Virus record (IMG/VR): IMGVR_UViG_3300028573_000019 | Location: 1 to 58,193 of that record | Reading direction: 5' to 3' (one strand) | DNA: 58,193 nt | From: a virus | Part shown: positions 14,469-23,352 of the stretch, piece after piece | Layout: every line of letters begins with the position of its first letter | How positions within the stretch are numbered: position 1 is the first letter of the stretch | The notes under the pieces: model-generated | The model's database searches: none | What the model was told of the DNA's origin: nothing | The model's input: the letters and a program-made list of their open reading frames with translations, nothing else | Program-made: the position numbers and the translations under genes

Positions 14469-14912
14469 ATGGGACGCCCGTGCACGGTCTGCAACCACGA
14501 GAAGCGCGTCGAGATCGACGCCGCTCTTGCGGGCGGAGAGTCGTACCGGAACGTAGCGAATCGTTTCGGAACAACTCCGAGCTCGGTGAACCGGCACCAG
14601 GCGCACATCCCGCAGGCCCTCGTGAAGGCTCAGCAATCCGCCCAGGTCGCCCGCGCGGATGGCCTGCTCGGTGAGGTGCAGCGGCTACGTGACGAGGCCC
14701 AGCGGCTCGGCAAGCTCGCGGAGGAGGCCAAGAACTTCACCGCCGCTCTGCAGGCCATTCGCGAGCAGACGCGGATCATCGAGCTGCTCGCCGAGCTCGC
14801 GAAGGAGGCCGCCAAGAACGCGCCGCCGTCGTCGGACGAGACAGACATGTCGGGGCTCACCGAGGCGCAACTCGAGGCCCTGGCTGCTCTGGAGGTGAAG
14901 AGTGCCAGCTAG
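14469..14912 (+). CDS. Putative terminase small subunit (HTH protein)
   Basis: 147 residues. An N-terminal CTVCNH is followed by a helix-turn-helix (SYRNVANRFGTTPSSVNRHQ, residues 26-45) and a long coiled coil (about 60-115). This architecture and its position directly before the large terminase fit a small terminase subunit, which recognises the packaging site and stimulates the motor. Sequence identity to a named TerS family is not evident to me. Confidence 0.6.
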   Translation: MGRPCTVCNHEKRVEIDAALAGGESYRNVANRFGTTPSSVNRHQAHIPQALVKAQQSAQVARADGLLGEVQRLRDEAQRLGKLAEEAKNFTAALQAIREQTRIIELLAELAKEAAKNAPPSSDETDMSGLTEAQLEALAALEVKSAS

Positions 14913-16554
14913 CACCGCCATGCAGCGGCACGGCCGCAGCGGTGTGGGGCAGCTCGCGCGCGCGGAGCTCCTGCGGCGCTCGTTCTCGCGCTTCGTTCGC
15001 GCGGCGTGGCATGTCAACGAGCCGGCGACGCCGCTCGAGTGGAACTGGCACCTCGACGCGCTCTGCGACCACCTGCAGGCGATGGTCGAGGACTGGATCC
15101 GCATCCAGCTTGAGCGGCGCGAGCGCATCGAGCCCGACTCGCTCGAGGGCAGGGAAGCGCGGCGGCTCGGACTGCACCTGGTTGACGGACGCGTGGCGGA
15201 CGAGGTCGTCCAGCGCATTCAGAACCTGCTGATCAACGTGCCGCCCGGCACCGGCAAGTCGCGTGTGGTCAGCGTGATGCTGCTGCCGTGGGTGTGGACG
15301 CGGTGGCCGAGTTGGCGCGCGAAGTTCCTGTCGGTGAACCCGGGTGTGGCCATGCGCGACGCAGTGTTCTGTCGCGAGCTCCTGCGCAGCACCTGGTACC
15401 GCGACACGTTCCAATCCGACTGGGAGCTCAGCGAGGACCAGGACGCGAAGGGGCTGTTCAAGAACACGAAGGGAGGCTGGCGCCGAGCGATCGGCTACTT
15501 CGCTGGCGCCGTCGGTGATCGCGATGACGCGGAGGTTGTGGACGACGCGAACGACCCCGACGACGTGCACAGCGAGAAGTCGCGCGACGCGGTGAACAAC
15601 CGCTGGGACGACACGCTCAAGAACCGCCTCAACGACCTACGCTCGTCGCTGCGGATGCTCATCCAGCAGCGAGTGCACACCGAGGACCAGTCTGGGCACG
15701 TGCTTGCCGACACCAGCATGCCCTGGGTGCACCTGCGCATCACGATGGAGCGGGAGGCCGACGACAAGGGTTGCGAGTGCCCCACGTGCAAGGCAGGCGT
15801 CACGCCCATCGGCTGGCGCGACCCGCGCGCGCCCGGCGAGCTCCTTGACCCGAAGCGCTTCCCCGAAGAGGTGCTCGCGACGTTCCGCGCGAAGTCATAC
15901 GTCTGGACCTCGCAATACCAACAGCGCCCGGTACCCACGGCCGGAAACCTCTTTAACCCTTCGTGGTGGCGCTTCTGGCGGCACTCGTGGGAAGCGGAGA
16001 TCCCCGCGCTCGCCGTGCGCACCGTGGTGATCCCCGAGCGCTTCGACTGGACCGCGCTCAGCTGGGACTGCAGCTTCAAAGAAACGAAGACCTCGGACTT
16101 CGTCGCCGGCGGCGCATGGTCGGGCGTCGGAGCTCTTCGGTACCTGCGCGCACTGGCGTGGGACCGCATGGACATCGTGAAGACGATGGAGCAGCTCGAG
16201 CGCCAGATTGCCGACTTCCCCGAGTACCAGGAGTGCCTCGTCGAGGAAGCCGCGAACGGCCACGCCGTGCTGCAACTCATGCGGTCGAAGATCCGCGGGA
16301 TCATCGGCGTCACGCCGGAAGGCGGGAAGGCCTCACGCGCCGCAGCTGGCGCGCCACAGGTGGAGGCCGGCCAGGTGTTCCTGCCGCTGCACGCACCTTG
16401 GCGCGATCGCTACATCGCGCAGCACACCGCGTTCCCGAACGGCGCGAACGACGACGCGGTCGATCAGCAGAGCCAGATTTTGCTGCGCAAGCAGTCGCTC
16501 ACGGGCGGCTCGGTGTTCAAGGGCAAGGTCGCGATGGGCACGAGGAGGATGTGA
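14902..16554 (+). CDS. terL: Terminase large subunit
   Basis: 550 residues from a GTG with GGAGG upstream. The ATPase domain has Walker A VPPGTGKS (113-120) and an acidic Walker B-like stretch EVVDDANDPDD (211-221). The RNase-H-fold nuclease domain shows SWDCSFKETKTSDF (387-400), LVEEAANG, and NGANDDAVD near the end, the usual acidic residues. An extra CECPTCKAG pair near 291-299 may bind zinc. It translocates DNA into the prohead and cuts concatemers. It overlaps the small-subunit gene by 11 bases. Confidence 0.92.
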   Translation: MPASTAMQRHGRSGVGQLARAELLRRSFSRFVRAAWHVNEPATPLEWNWHLDALCDHLQAMVEDWIRIQLERRERIEPDSLEGREARRLGLHLVDGRVADEVVQRIQNLLINVPPGTGKSRVVSVMLLPWVWTRWPSWRAKFLSVNPGVAMRDAVFCRELLRSTWYRDTFQSDWELSEDQDAKGLFKNTKGGWRRAIGYFAGAVGDRDDAEVVDDANDPDDVHSEKSRDAVNNRWDDTLKNRLNDLRSSLRMLIQQRVHTEDQSGHVLADTSMPWVHLRITMEREADDKGCECPTCKAGVTPIGWRDPRAPGELLDPKRFPEEVLATFRAKSYVWTSQYQQRPVPTAGNLFNPSWWRFWRHSWEAEIPALAVRTVVIPERFDWTALSWDCSFKETKTSDFVAGGAWSGVGALRYLRALAWDRMDIVKTMEQLERQIADFPEYQECLVEEAANGHAVLQLMRSKIRGIIGVTPEGGKASRAAAGAPQVEAGQVFLPLHAPWRDRYIAQHTAFPNGANDDAVDQQSQILLRKQSLTGGSVFKGKVAMGTRRM

Positions 16555-16775
16555 TGGCGAGACAGGGTGGGGCAGAGCTCAAGGCGGCATACAGCATCCC
16601 CGAGCTCGCGGAGATGAGCGGGATGGACCGCCACCGCGTGCGTCGGATGCTGGAGAGCAACGGCGTCGAACTGAAGCGCAGCGGGCGCGCGATCCTGGTC
16701 TTCACGTCGGCGTTGCGGCGCGCGCTGCCTGACCTGTGGGATTCGATTTTGGACCGAGAGGCGGCGAACGAATGA
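16554..16775 (+). CDS. Small excisionase-like HTH protein
   Basis: 73 residues, ATG overlapping the terminase stop. YSIPELAEMSGMDRHRVRRMLESNGVEL is a typical MerR/excisionase-like helix-turn-helix followed by a short wing (RSGRAILVFTSAL). Between terminase and portal it may act in packaging-site recognition or regulate the late genes downstream; function unproven. Confidence 0.55.
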   Translation: MARQGGAELKAAYSIPELAEMSGMDRHRVRRMLESNGVELKRSGRAILVFTSALRRALPDLWDSILDREAANE

Positions 16776-16961
16776 ACCCCTCGGCAGGACCTGTTTGCCG
16801 GGCTCGCGAAGTTCGCGGGGTGAGAAACAAAGTTCGTTCGCCTCGTTCGCCTCGTTCGGAATCCGCCACTGTCTAAATAGGAGCCCACGCGCACCGGATG
16901 CGTATGAGGCCTGCGAGGCCACGGGCTCCGAACCTTTCGCGCCACAGCGGCGCCTACCGCC
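16776..16961 (+). promoter_or_regulatory. Intergenic region before the portal gene with tandem repeats
   Basis: Unusually long gap for this operon. It contains a palindrome CGCGAA-G-TTCGCG (16805-16817) and a tandem 9-base direct repeat GTTCGCCTC (from 16836, about 2.6 copies) ending in TTCGGAAT, which contains the ATTCCGA operator half-site in reverse. An AT-rich CTGTCTAAATAGG patch (around 16870) could be a -10. A late promoter or packaging site is possible. I see no gene here. Confidence 0.35.
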
Positions 16962-18578
16962 GTGGCCACCAAGCCCAACTTCAAGCCCCAGCGCGACCTT
17001 CCGCTCACCCCGATCTCATATTGGGGTGAGGTGGCGTTCGTGAAGCGCGCGCTCGATGACCTCGAGCGTGGCTACTTCCGCCTGGCGGCGCACCTGGTCG
17101 ACGCGATGTTCCGCGACGACCGCATCTCGGGCGCCATGGCCACGCGTGTGAACGGCGTGCTCGGGCAGCCGCTCGAGATGGATGGCGGCGACGATCCGCC
17201 GGCGCCGGTGGTGAAACTCGGCGAGGAGCTCGAAAAGAACTGGCCGTCGATGTTCCCCGAGGCCGATCTCGAGGACGTCGTTCGCTGGGGCATCATGCTG
17301 GGCATCGGCACCGGCGAGATGCTCTGGAAGACCAGGCCGGATCGCTGGGTGCCGCGGCTGAAGGTGTGGCACCCGTCCATGGCGTACTGGGACTGGGGCC
17401 CGCGGAATTACAAGCTCATCACCGAGGACGGCCAGGTTGACCTGTCCGATCCTACAGACGAAGGCGATGGCAATTGGCTCGTCTTCACGCCGTACGGCTA
17501 CCAGCGCGGCTGGATGCGCGGTGCGGTGCGGTCGCTGGCGCTGCCATGGCTGATTCGCGGCTGGGCTCGGCGCGACTGGGCGCGGCACAGCGAGGTGCAC
17601 GGCAGCCCGGTGAAGAAGGGCTGGGTTCCACAGAACGCGACCGTCGAGGATCGCGACAAGTTCATCGAGGCGATCTCGCAGCTCGGCGCCGAGGGCGTCA
17701 TCGAGTGCGTCACGTTGCCCGACGGCACGAAGTTCGACATCGACCTCGTCGAGGCGAAGGCGCAGACGTGGGAGGGATTCCGGGAGCTGCTGGGACACGC
17801 CGAGACGGCGATCTCCATCGTGCTGCTCGGGCAGAACCTCACCACCGAGGTGAAGCAGGGCAGCCGAGCTGCCGCGCAGGTGCATGACGGGGTCCGCAAG
17901 GACTTCCAGCAGGCCGATGCGCGCAAGCTCGGGCGCAGCGTGCAGGTGCAGGTGCTGCGGCCCTATGCGGGCTTCAATCTGGGCAATCCCGATCTCGCGC
18001 CGTTCCCGGCGTGGCAGACGGAGCCGCCCGAGGATGAGATCCAGCGTGCGGACGCGCTGCAGAAGGTCGGCGGGTTCCTCACCTCGGCGAAGACTGCCGG
18101 CGTAGAAGACGTCGACCAGCGTGCGCTGCTGGATAGCTTTGGAATCCCGCTGCTGACGCCCGCGCAAGTTGAGCAGCAGAAGCAGGACGCCGCCGAGCGC
18201 GCGGTTGCCGCCCAGGAGGCGTTCAAGCAGCGCTCGGCTGCGGAGCCTGGCCAGGACGACGAGGAGCCCGAGGACGAAGAGTCCGAAGAGCAGCTCGCCG
18301 ACAAGCCCAAGCGCAAGCTCCCCAAGGGCGCGCGGCAGGGTCAGGCGTACGCCGATCGGCTGGTTGCAGCGGCGGTGGGGCAGGGCGCGGATGCGCTCGG
18401 CACCACGCTCACCCGGCTGCGCAGCGTCATCGATCAGGCCACCTCGCCGCAGGACCTGCGTGAGCGACTGGTTGAGGCCTTCGCTCACTTGAGCGCGGGC
18501 GAGTTCCAGACGCTCGTCGAGCGCGCGCACATCATGGCCGAGCTCATGGGCCGCACGGCCGTGCTCTCGGATCTCTGA
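16962..18578 (+). CDS. Mu-like portal protein (DUF935 family, gp29-like)
   Basis: 538 residues from a GTG. The DUF935 pattern is clear: LDDLERGYFRLAAHLVDAMFRDDRISGAM near the N-terminus, WGIMLGIGTGEMLWK, then YQRGWMRGAVRSLALPWL and QNLTTEVKQGSRAAAQVH. The C-terminal quarter has an acidic linker (EPEDEESEEQ) and a helical tail. DUF935 proteins form the dodecameric portal at the head vertex through which DNA is packaged. Its stop abuts the F-like gene. Confidence 0.9.
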   Translation: MATKPNFKPQRDLPLTPISYWGEVAFVKRALDDLERGYFRLAAHLVDAMFRDDRISGAMATRVNGVLGQPLEMDGGDDPPAPVVKLGEELEKNWPSMFPEADLEDVVRWGIMLGIGTGEMLWKTRPDRWVPRLKVWHPSMAYWDWGPRNYKLITEDGQVDLSDPTDEGDGNWLVFTPYGYQRGWMRGAVRSLALPWLIRGWARRDWARHSEVHGSPVKKGWVPQNATVEDRDKFIEAISQLGAEGVIECVTLPDGTKFDIDLVEAKAQTWEGFRELLGHAETAISIVLLGQNLTTEVKQGSRAAAQVHDGVRKDFQQADARKLGRSVQVQVLRPYAGFNLGNPDLAPFPAWQTEPPEDEIQRADALQKVGGFLTSAKTAGVEDVDQRALLDSFGIPLLTPAQVEQQKQDAAERAVAAQEAFKQRSAAEPGQDDEEPEDEESEEQLADKPKRKLPKGARQGQAYADRLVAAAVGQGADALGTTLTRLRSVIDQATSPQDLRERLVEAFAHLSAGEFQTLVERAHIMAELMGRTAVLSDL

Positions 18579-19294
18579 TGCCGCGCGACATCATCAAGCT
18601 GGGGCCCGCGGACGGAAGCGTCTCCGAGCCGCCGGCGAGCCCGGTCCAATTCGAGGAGGCGATCGAGGCGTTCCGCGACCGCGTCCCGATGACGGACGAC
18701 GAGTTCGAGGCGCTCGGGCAGATCGCGCGGAAGCGCGCCTTCACGGTCGCGAACCTGACGCAGCTCGAGGTGATCAACGACGTGTGGCGTGCGTTGGACA
18801 GCGCCATCGCGAACGGCGACACGTTCGAGGATTTCAAGAAGGCCGTCGGGCTGAAGCTCCAGTCCGACTGGGGCGGCGAGAAGCCAGGCCGGCTCGAGAC
18901 GATCTTCCGCACGAACGTGCAGACCGCGTACGGCGCGGGGCGCGTGCGGCAGCTGAAGACGCCGGCGGTGCTGAAGCGGCGTCCGTTCTGGAAGTTCTCG
19001 GCGGTACTCGACGGGCGAACCTCGCCCATCTGCTCGGGCATCGCTGGCACGGTGCTCGCCGCGGATGACTCGTGGTGGAGTTCCCGCCAGCCACCGTTGC
19101 ACCACCAGTGCCGCTCCACGATCCTCCCGCTCACCGAGGCGCAGGCCGAGGCCGCGGGCATCGCAGAGCAAGCGCCCGACATCGCCGCGGCCAAAGGCTT
19201 CGGCAACGTCGAGGCGCCCGAGGACTGGGAGCCGGACCTCACGACGTATCCCGAGCCGCTCCGAGCGGCGTACCTGAAGAAGACCGGAACCTGA
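18578..19294 (+). CDS. Mu F-like minor head protein
   Basis: 238 residues. Conserved features of the phage Mu F/SPP1 gp7 family: RLETIFRTNVQTAYGAGR, then FSAVLDGRTSPIC, and the closing PPLHHQCRSTI with Cys and His. These proteins sit inside the head and are ejected or aid head assembly. It overlaps the portal gene by one base, the usual Mu-like order. Confidence 0.88.
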   Translation: MPRDIIKLGPADGSVSEPPASPVQFEEAIEAFRDRVPMTDDEFEALGQIARKRAFTVANLTQLEVINDVWRALDSAIANGDTFEDFKKAVGLKLQSDWGGEKPGRLETIFRTNVQTAYGAGRVRQLKTPAVLKRRPFWKFSAVLDGRTSPICSGIAGTVLAADDSWWSSRQPPLHHQCRSTILPLTEAQAEAAGIAEQAPDIAAAKGFGNVEAPEDWEPDLTTYPEPLRAAYLKKTGT

Positions 19295-19299
19295 TCTCC

Positions 19300-20598
19300 A
19301 TGGCCAAGTTCATCATCGCCAAGCTCGCAGCCATCCAGCTCGACGCGACGAACAAGAAGCCGCCCGAGGAGTTCCGCCTCTTCGCCTTCGGGAGCCTGGA
19401 GACCACCCAGGGCACGTTCCTGTTCGACAAGGCCGCCGCCGAAGCGGTGATGGCCGAGTACAAGGACAACGGCAACGAGCTCAGCTTCGACTACGAGCAC
19501 GCGGCCGTGCAGGACCCTCCGCCGCCCACGGGCGCGCCAGCGGCCGGCTGGTTCGGCCTTGAGCTCCGCGACGACGGGCTCTACGCGGTCAACATCAAGT
19601 GGACCGAGCGCGCGATCGAGTACCTCTCGAACAGCGAGTACCGGTACTTCAGCCCCGCGTTCAAGGCCGAGGGGAAGAGCAAGCGCATCATGAAGCTCTT
19701 CAACGTAGCGCTCACCAACATCCCGGCCAGCAAGGACCAGGAGCCGCTGGTGGCCGCATCCGCGCGTCCGCGCGACCTGCGCGTGACCAAGCTCGCTGCG
19801 ATGTCGTTCGACCAGATCCGCGCCGCGCTGCAGGAGGCCCTGCGCCGGATGCTGGTGGCGGACGGTCTCTACGGCTGGGTCTGCGACGTCTACGACGACT
19901 CGGTCGTCTACTGCGTCGGCGACGACCTGTTCCAGGCCCCATACCTCGTGGAGGGCGCCGACGCCGTGATCGGCGAGCCCATCGAGGTCCAGCGCACCTA
20001 CACCCCCGTCGTCGATGACGACGACGAAGAGGAGATGACGACCATGAAGAACCTGCTCAAGCAGCTGAAGCTCGACGAGAAGGCCACCGAGGCCGACGCG
20101 CTGGTCGCGCTGGCGGGCCTGCAGAAGACCGCCGAGGAATCCGCGGGGCTGACCCGCTTCCAGTCCGAGTTGTTCAAGCTGCTCGGCACCACCACCATCG
20201 GCGAGTCCGTGGGCACGGTGTCCGCGCTCAAGGCGAAGGCCGACGGCTTCGACGCCGCCCAGGCCGAGCTCACCAAGCTCAAGACGGAGCACGCGACCCG
20301 CGAGGTCGAGCAGCTCGTCGCCGACGGCAGCCGCGACGGCAAGATCCCGCCCGCGATGAAGGACTTCTGGCTCGAGCAGGGCAAGAAAGACATCACCGCG
20401 TTGCGCACCTACCTCGAGAAGGCGCCGAAGCTGGTGGCCAACGAGGGCAAGACGCCGAGCAAGCTCGAGCCTGGCACCGTCACCGTGGTCTCGCTCTCCG
20501 ACGACGAGAAGCAGATCGCCAAGACCATGGGGATCTCCGAGAAGGACTTCCTCGCGACCAAGCAGAAGCACGCGGAGCGCGCGACCTCGGTCGCGTAG
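19300..20598 (+). CDS. Mu I-like prohead protease/scaffold
   Basis: 432 residues. The N-terminal half matches Mu-like I protease: FRLFAFGSLETTQG, then LSFDYEHAAV (62-71) and YRYFSPAFKA with a following TNIPA. A variable acidic linker (DDDDEEE) leads into a helical C-terminal third typical of scaffolding proteins. The protease cleaves scaffold and capsid during head maturation. An in-frame ATG at 20044 with a purine-rich upstream sequence could make a separate scaffold. Confidence 0.85.
   Translation: MAKFIIAKLAAIQLDATNKKPPEEFRLFAFGSLETTQGTFLFDKAAAEAVMAEYKDNGNELSFDYEHAAVQDPPPPTGAPAAGWFGLELRDDGLYAVNIKWTERAIEYLSNSEYRYFSPAFKAEGKSKRIMKLFNVALTNIPASKDQEPLVAASARPRDLRVTKLAAMSFDQIRAALQEALRRMLVADGLYGWVCDVYDDSVVYCVGDDLFQAPYLVEGADAVIGEPIEVQRTYTPVVDDDDEEEMTTMKNLLKQLKLDEKATEADALVALAGLQKTAEESAGLTRFQSELFKLLGTTTIGESVGTVSALKAKADGFDAAQAELTKLKTEHATREVEQLVADGSRDGKIPPAMKDFWLEQGKKDITALRTYLEKAPKLVANEGKTPSKLEPGTVTVVSLSDDEKQIAKTMGISEKDFLATKQKHAERATSVA
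20044..20598 (+). CDS. Possible nested in-frame scaffold protein
   Basis: Starts at ATG 20044 (MKNLLKQLKLDEKATEAD) within the protease gene, with GAAGAGGAG ending nine bases upstream; an alternative ATG is at 20035. The 184-residue product is the helical, charged C-terminal part only. In Mu (gene Z within I) and lambda (Nu3 within C) scaffolds are made this way. The internal start is inferred from position and ribosome-binding site. Confidence 0.45.
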   Translation: MKNLLKQLKLDEKATEADALVALAGLQKTAEESAGLTRFQSELFKLLGTTTIGESVGTVSALKAKADGFDAAQAELTKLKTEHATREVEQLVADGSRDGKIPPAMKDFWLEQGKKDITALRTYLEKAPKLVANEGKTPSKLEPGTVTVVSLSDDEKQIAKTMGISEKDFLATKQKHAERATSVA

Positions 20599-20692
20599 CC
20601 GCCGGCACCCATACCGCGCTGGCTCGCCGGCGCACCAGTTCCACCACCACCCAGCACGAGCGCGGCCATCGCCGGCGCTCTGAGGAACCGCC

Positions 20693-21502
20693 ATGTCCCT
20701 GACCGCCGCCCGCAACACCAAGGAGTACTCGCCCGACTCGAAGCCGAAGGGCTTCGTGTACCCGGTGAAGGGCTCCACGCACATCCAGAACGGCTCGCTG
20801 GTCGGCCTGCTCGCGGGCCTCCTGGTCCCGGCGAGCGCCAACCCCGGCATCAAGATCATCGGCTGCGCGCAGCAGGAGGCCGACAACTCCGCCGGCGCCG
20901 ACAGCGCGATCACCTGCCTCGTGTTCAAGGCGCCCTTCTACTGGGACAGCGGCACGTCCGGCGACGCCATCACCTCGGCGAACGTGGGCTCGGACTGCTA
21001 CGCGATCGACGACCACACCGTCGGGCTCACCGACGGCGGCAACGGCGCGCGACCGCGCGCGGGCAAGATCATCCAGGTCGACAGTGACGGCGTCGTGGTC
21101 GACCCCGACGGCACCAAGGACGAGGGCGAGAAGCTCCTCATGTTCCCGATCGACCTCGCGAGCATCACCGCGGGCCAGGTGATCGGCGCGCTCACCCTGC
21201 CGTATGGCGGCAAGATCAAGAGTGTCAACTTCCTCGTGAACAAGCCGGCCACCACGGCGGCGAAGCTCGCCACGCTCACGCCGCGCATCACCCCCGCTGG
21301 CGGCTCGGCGGCTGCGCTCACCGGCGGCGTGCTCGCGCTGACCTCGGCCAACTGCACGCCCATGGGCGCCCAGGTCGCAGGCAGCGCGGTGACCGCGGGC
21401 AACAGCTTCAACGCCGGCGACGCCATCGACGTCCAGGGCAGCAGCGTGACGGCCTTCGGCGAGGGCAGCGGCACCCTCATCCTCACCATCGCCGCGGCCT
21501 AG
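20693..21502 (+). CDS. Putative head decoration or minor capsid protein
   Basis: 269 residues, beta-rich and Gly/Ala/Thr-rich. It sits between protease/scaffold and major capsid genes, where Mu-like phages encode a capsid-stabilising or decoration protein. No diagnostic motif seen; the assignment rests on position and composition. A compact C-terminal repeat-like region (AAALTGGVLALTSANC onward) suggests a beta-sandwich. Confidence 0.5.
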   Translation: MSLTAARNTKEYSPDSKPKGFVYPVKGSTHIQNGSLVGLLAGLLVPASANPGIKIIGCAQQEADNSAGADSAITCLVFKAPFYWDSGTSGDAITSANVGSDCYAIDDHTVGLTDGGNGARPRAGKIIQVDSDGVVVDPDGTKDEGEKLLMFPIDLASITAGQVIGALTLPYGGKIKSVNFLVNKPATTAAKLATLTPRITPAGGSAAALTGGVLALTSANCTPMGAQVAGSAVTAGNSFNAGDAIDVQGSSVTAFGEGSGTLILTIAAA

Positions 21503-21582
21503 ATCCATCGGCGCCGAGCACCGGCGCCGCTCACCACACGCCTCACCAACTTGGCGGATAGGCACCGCCCGGGAGAACCCTC

Positions 21583-22518
21583 ATGCTGATCACCAGTGGA
21601 AACATCGACAAGGCCTTCATTGGCTTCGACACGGCCTTCCAGCAGGCCCTGATGAACCAGCCCACCGTCTGGCAGAAGATCGCCAGCGAACGGCCCTCCA
21701 CCGACGAGTCGGAGGTCTACATGTGGGCCGACATGATCGGCGAGCTCCGCGAGTTCCTCGGCGAGCGCCAGATTGTGAGCCTCTCGGGCCGGTCGCAGCA
21801 GCTGTTCAACAAGAAGTACGAGAAGACCATCACCATCCCTCGAACCAAGTTCGAGGATGACAAGTACGGCGTCTTCACCGACCAGGTGCGCCAGATCGCG
21901 ATGCGCGCAGCGCAGCACCCGGACAAGCTCGTCGCCGATGCCATCGCCGCGGGTGACACCGCGGTCGTCTACGACGGGCAGTACTTCTTCGACACCGACC
22001 ACCCGCAGAACCCCGACGACCCGAACTCGCCGGTGATGTCGAACAAGAAGACGGGCATGCCCCTGAGCGCGGACAACGTGGCCGCAGGTATGGCCCTCAT
22101 GAACGGCTACAAGGACGCTGGCGGCGTTCCGCTGCTGGCGGAGCCGAACGTCCTCATGGTGCCGCCCGCGCTGCGCTACCTCGCGCGGCAGATCTGCTTC
22201 GGCACCACCATCGCCGTCCCGGTGGGCACCGCGGGCAGTTCGCCCGGCGGCGCGGCCGCTCCCGAGAACGTGCTGAAGGGCATGCTGGACGTGGTGGTGA
22301 ACCCCCGCCTCACGAGTACCACCAAGTGGTACCTGCTCGACACCACCAAACCGGTGAAGCCGTTCATCTACCAGAACCGCATGGCCCCCGAGTTCGCGTA
22401 CCTCAACAAGCCCGAGGATGCCGAGGTCTTCAAGCGGGACCAGTTCGTCTACGGCGTGCGCACCCGCGGCGCCGGCGGCTACGGCCCCTGGTTCCTGGCG
22501 GCCGAGTTCGACCAGTAG
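21583..22518 (+). CDS. Major capsid protein (Mu T-like)
   Basis: 311 residues. Begins MLITSGNIDKAFIGFDTAFQQAL, followed by YMWADMIGELREFLGER and TIPRTKFEDDKYGVF, closely matching the Mu gpT-type major head subunit family, including the central LLAEPNVLMVPPALR segment and the C-terminal FKRDQFVYGVRTRG. Forms the icosahedral shell. A good ribosome-binding site (GGGAGAA) precedes the ATG. Confidence 0.92.
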   Translation: MLITSGNIDKAFIGFDTAFQQALMNQPTVWQKIASERPSTDESEVYMWADMIGELREFLGERQIVSLSGRSQQLFNKKYEKTITIPRTKFEDDKYGVFTDQVRQIAMRAAQHPDKLVADAIAAGDTAVVYDGQYFFDTDHPQNPDDPNSPVMSNKKTGMPLSADNVAAGMALMNGYKDAGGVPLLAEPNVLMVPPALRYLARQICFGTTIAVPVGTAGSSPGGAAAPENVLKGMLDVVVNPRLTSTTKWYLLDTTKPVKPFIYQNRMAPEFAYLNKPEDAEVFKRDQFVYGVRTRGAGGYGPWFLAAEFDQ

Positions 22519-22584
22519 CCCTCGCAGTGGTGACGGCGCCTCCGGGCGCCTCGCCGCTCGACATCCATCGACACGGAGCAACCC

Positions 22585-22941
22585 ATGGCCAACGAGAAGT
22601 TCAAGGTGCAGGTCGCCGCGAAGCTCAGCGACGACCACAACCACTACCGCCGCGCCGGCCTCGTCCTGAGCGGCGAGCAGCGCGAGCACACCATCGACGC
22701 CGTCCAGCTGCGCATCCTGCGCGCCGACAAGCGCGTGGTGGTGGTGGGCGGGCCCGAGCTGCCGAAGCTCGAGACGGCCGAGAAGCCCGCCGATCCCAAG
22801 GAGGCACGCCTCCAGCAGATGGGCCTCGCGCACGACCAGGCGCAGCAGCGCGCCGCCGCCGCGGAGGCAGAGAACGCACAGCTCAAGGCCGAGCTCGGCG
22901 CGCTCAAGGCCCGGGCGGAGTCGAAGAAGAAGAAGGAGTAG
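22585..22941 (+). CDS. Mu-like HI1506-related head protein
   Basis: 118 residues. The N-terminal 50 residues (HYRRAGLVLSGEQREHTIDAVQLRILRAD) fit the short Mu/FluMu protein encoded directly after the capsid. The C-terminal half is a Lys-rich coiled coil ending KKKKE. Likely a virion or head-completion component; exact role not known even in Mu relatives. Confidence 0.6.
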   Translation: MANEKFKVQVAAKLSDDHNHYRRAGLVLSGEQREHTIDAVQLRILRADKRVVVVGGPELPKLETAEKPADPKEARLQQMGLAHDQAQQRAAAAEAENAQLKAELGALKARAESKKKKE

Positions 22942-22944
22942 TCC

Positions 22945-23349
22945 GTGTCCAGGTACGCGACGCCGACTGATTTGGCCAACCTGGCCATCAACAGCGGCGC
23001 GCTGACCGGGATCTCGTCCGACGACCAGCAGTCGGCGCTCGATGCCGCCAGCGGGCTCGCCGACGGCTACCTCCGCGCGCGCTTCATCCTGCCGCTCGTC
23101 GCGCCGTTCTCGCAGGACCTGGTGCGCGCGGTCTGCGGCATAGCTGCCTACGACCTGCTCACGCGGCGCGGCTACAACCCCATCGCCGAGGGCGCCAACG
23201 ACAACTGGCGTCTTCGCTATAAGGACGCGATTGGCTGGCTCGAGAAGGTCGCTGCCGGGAACATCGCGCCCGCCCTCACGGACAGCTCAGGCGATTCCAG
23301 CGCGCCCAAGGCGCCACGGGTGATCAGTCGATGCCGACGCGGCTGGTGA
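22945..23349 (+). CDS. DUF1320 family head-tail adaptor (gp36-like)
   Basis: 134 residues from a GTG. YATPTDLANLA, LADGYLRARFILPL, and then AYDLLTRRG and LRYKDAIGWLEKVAAG follow the DUF1320/gp36 pattern of Mu-like phages, a connector protein joining portal and tail. The C-terminus is short and basic. Tail-completion genes follow immediately. Confidence 0.85.
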   Translation: MSRYATPTDLANLAINSGALTGISSDDQQSALDAASGLADGYLRARFILPLVAPFSQDLVRAVCGIAAYDLLTRRGYNPIAEGANDNWRLRYKDAIGWLEKVAAGNIAPALTDSSGDSSAPKAPRVISRCRRGW

Positions 23350-23352
23350 GCC

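Noticed and set aside
18544-20928. 794-codon open frame on the minus strand over the F-like and protease genes
   Set aside because: It is antisense to recognisable head genes and of low-complexity composition; long antisense frames are expected in GC-rich sequence with strong third-position bias.
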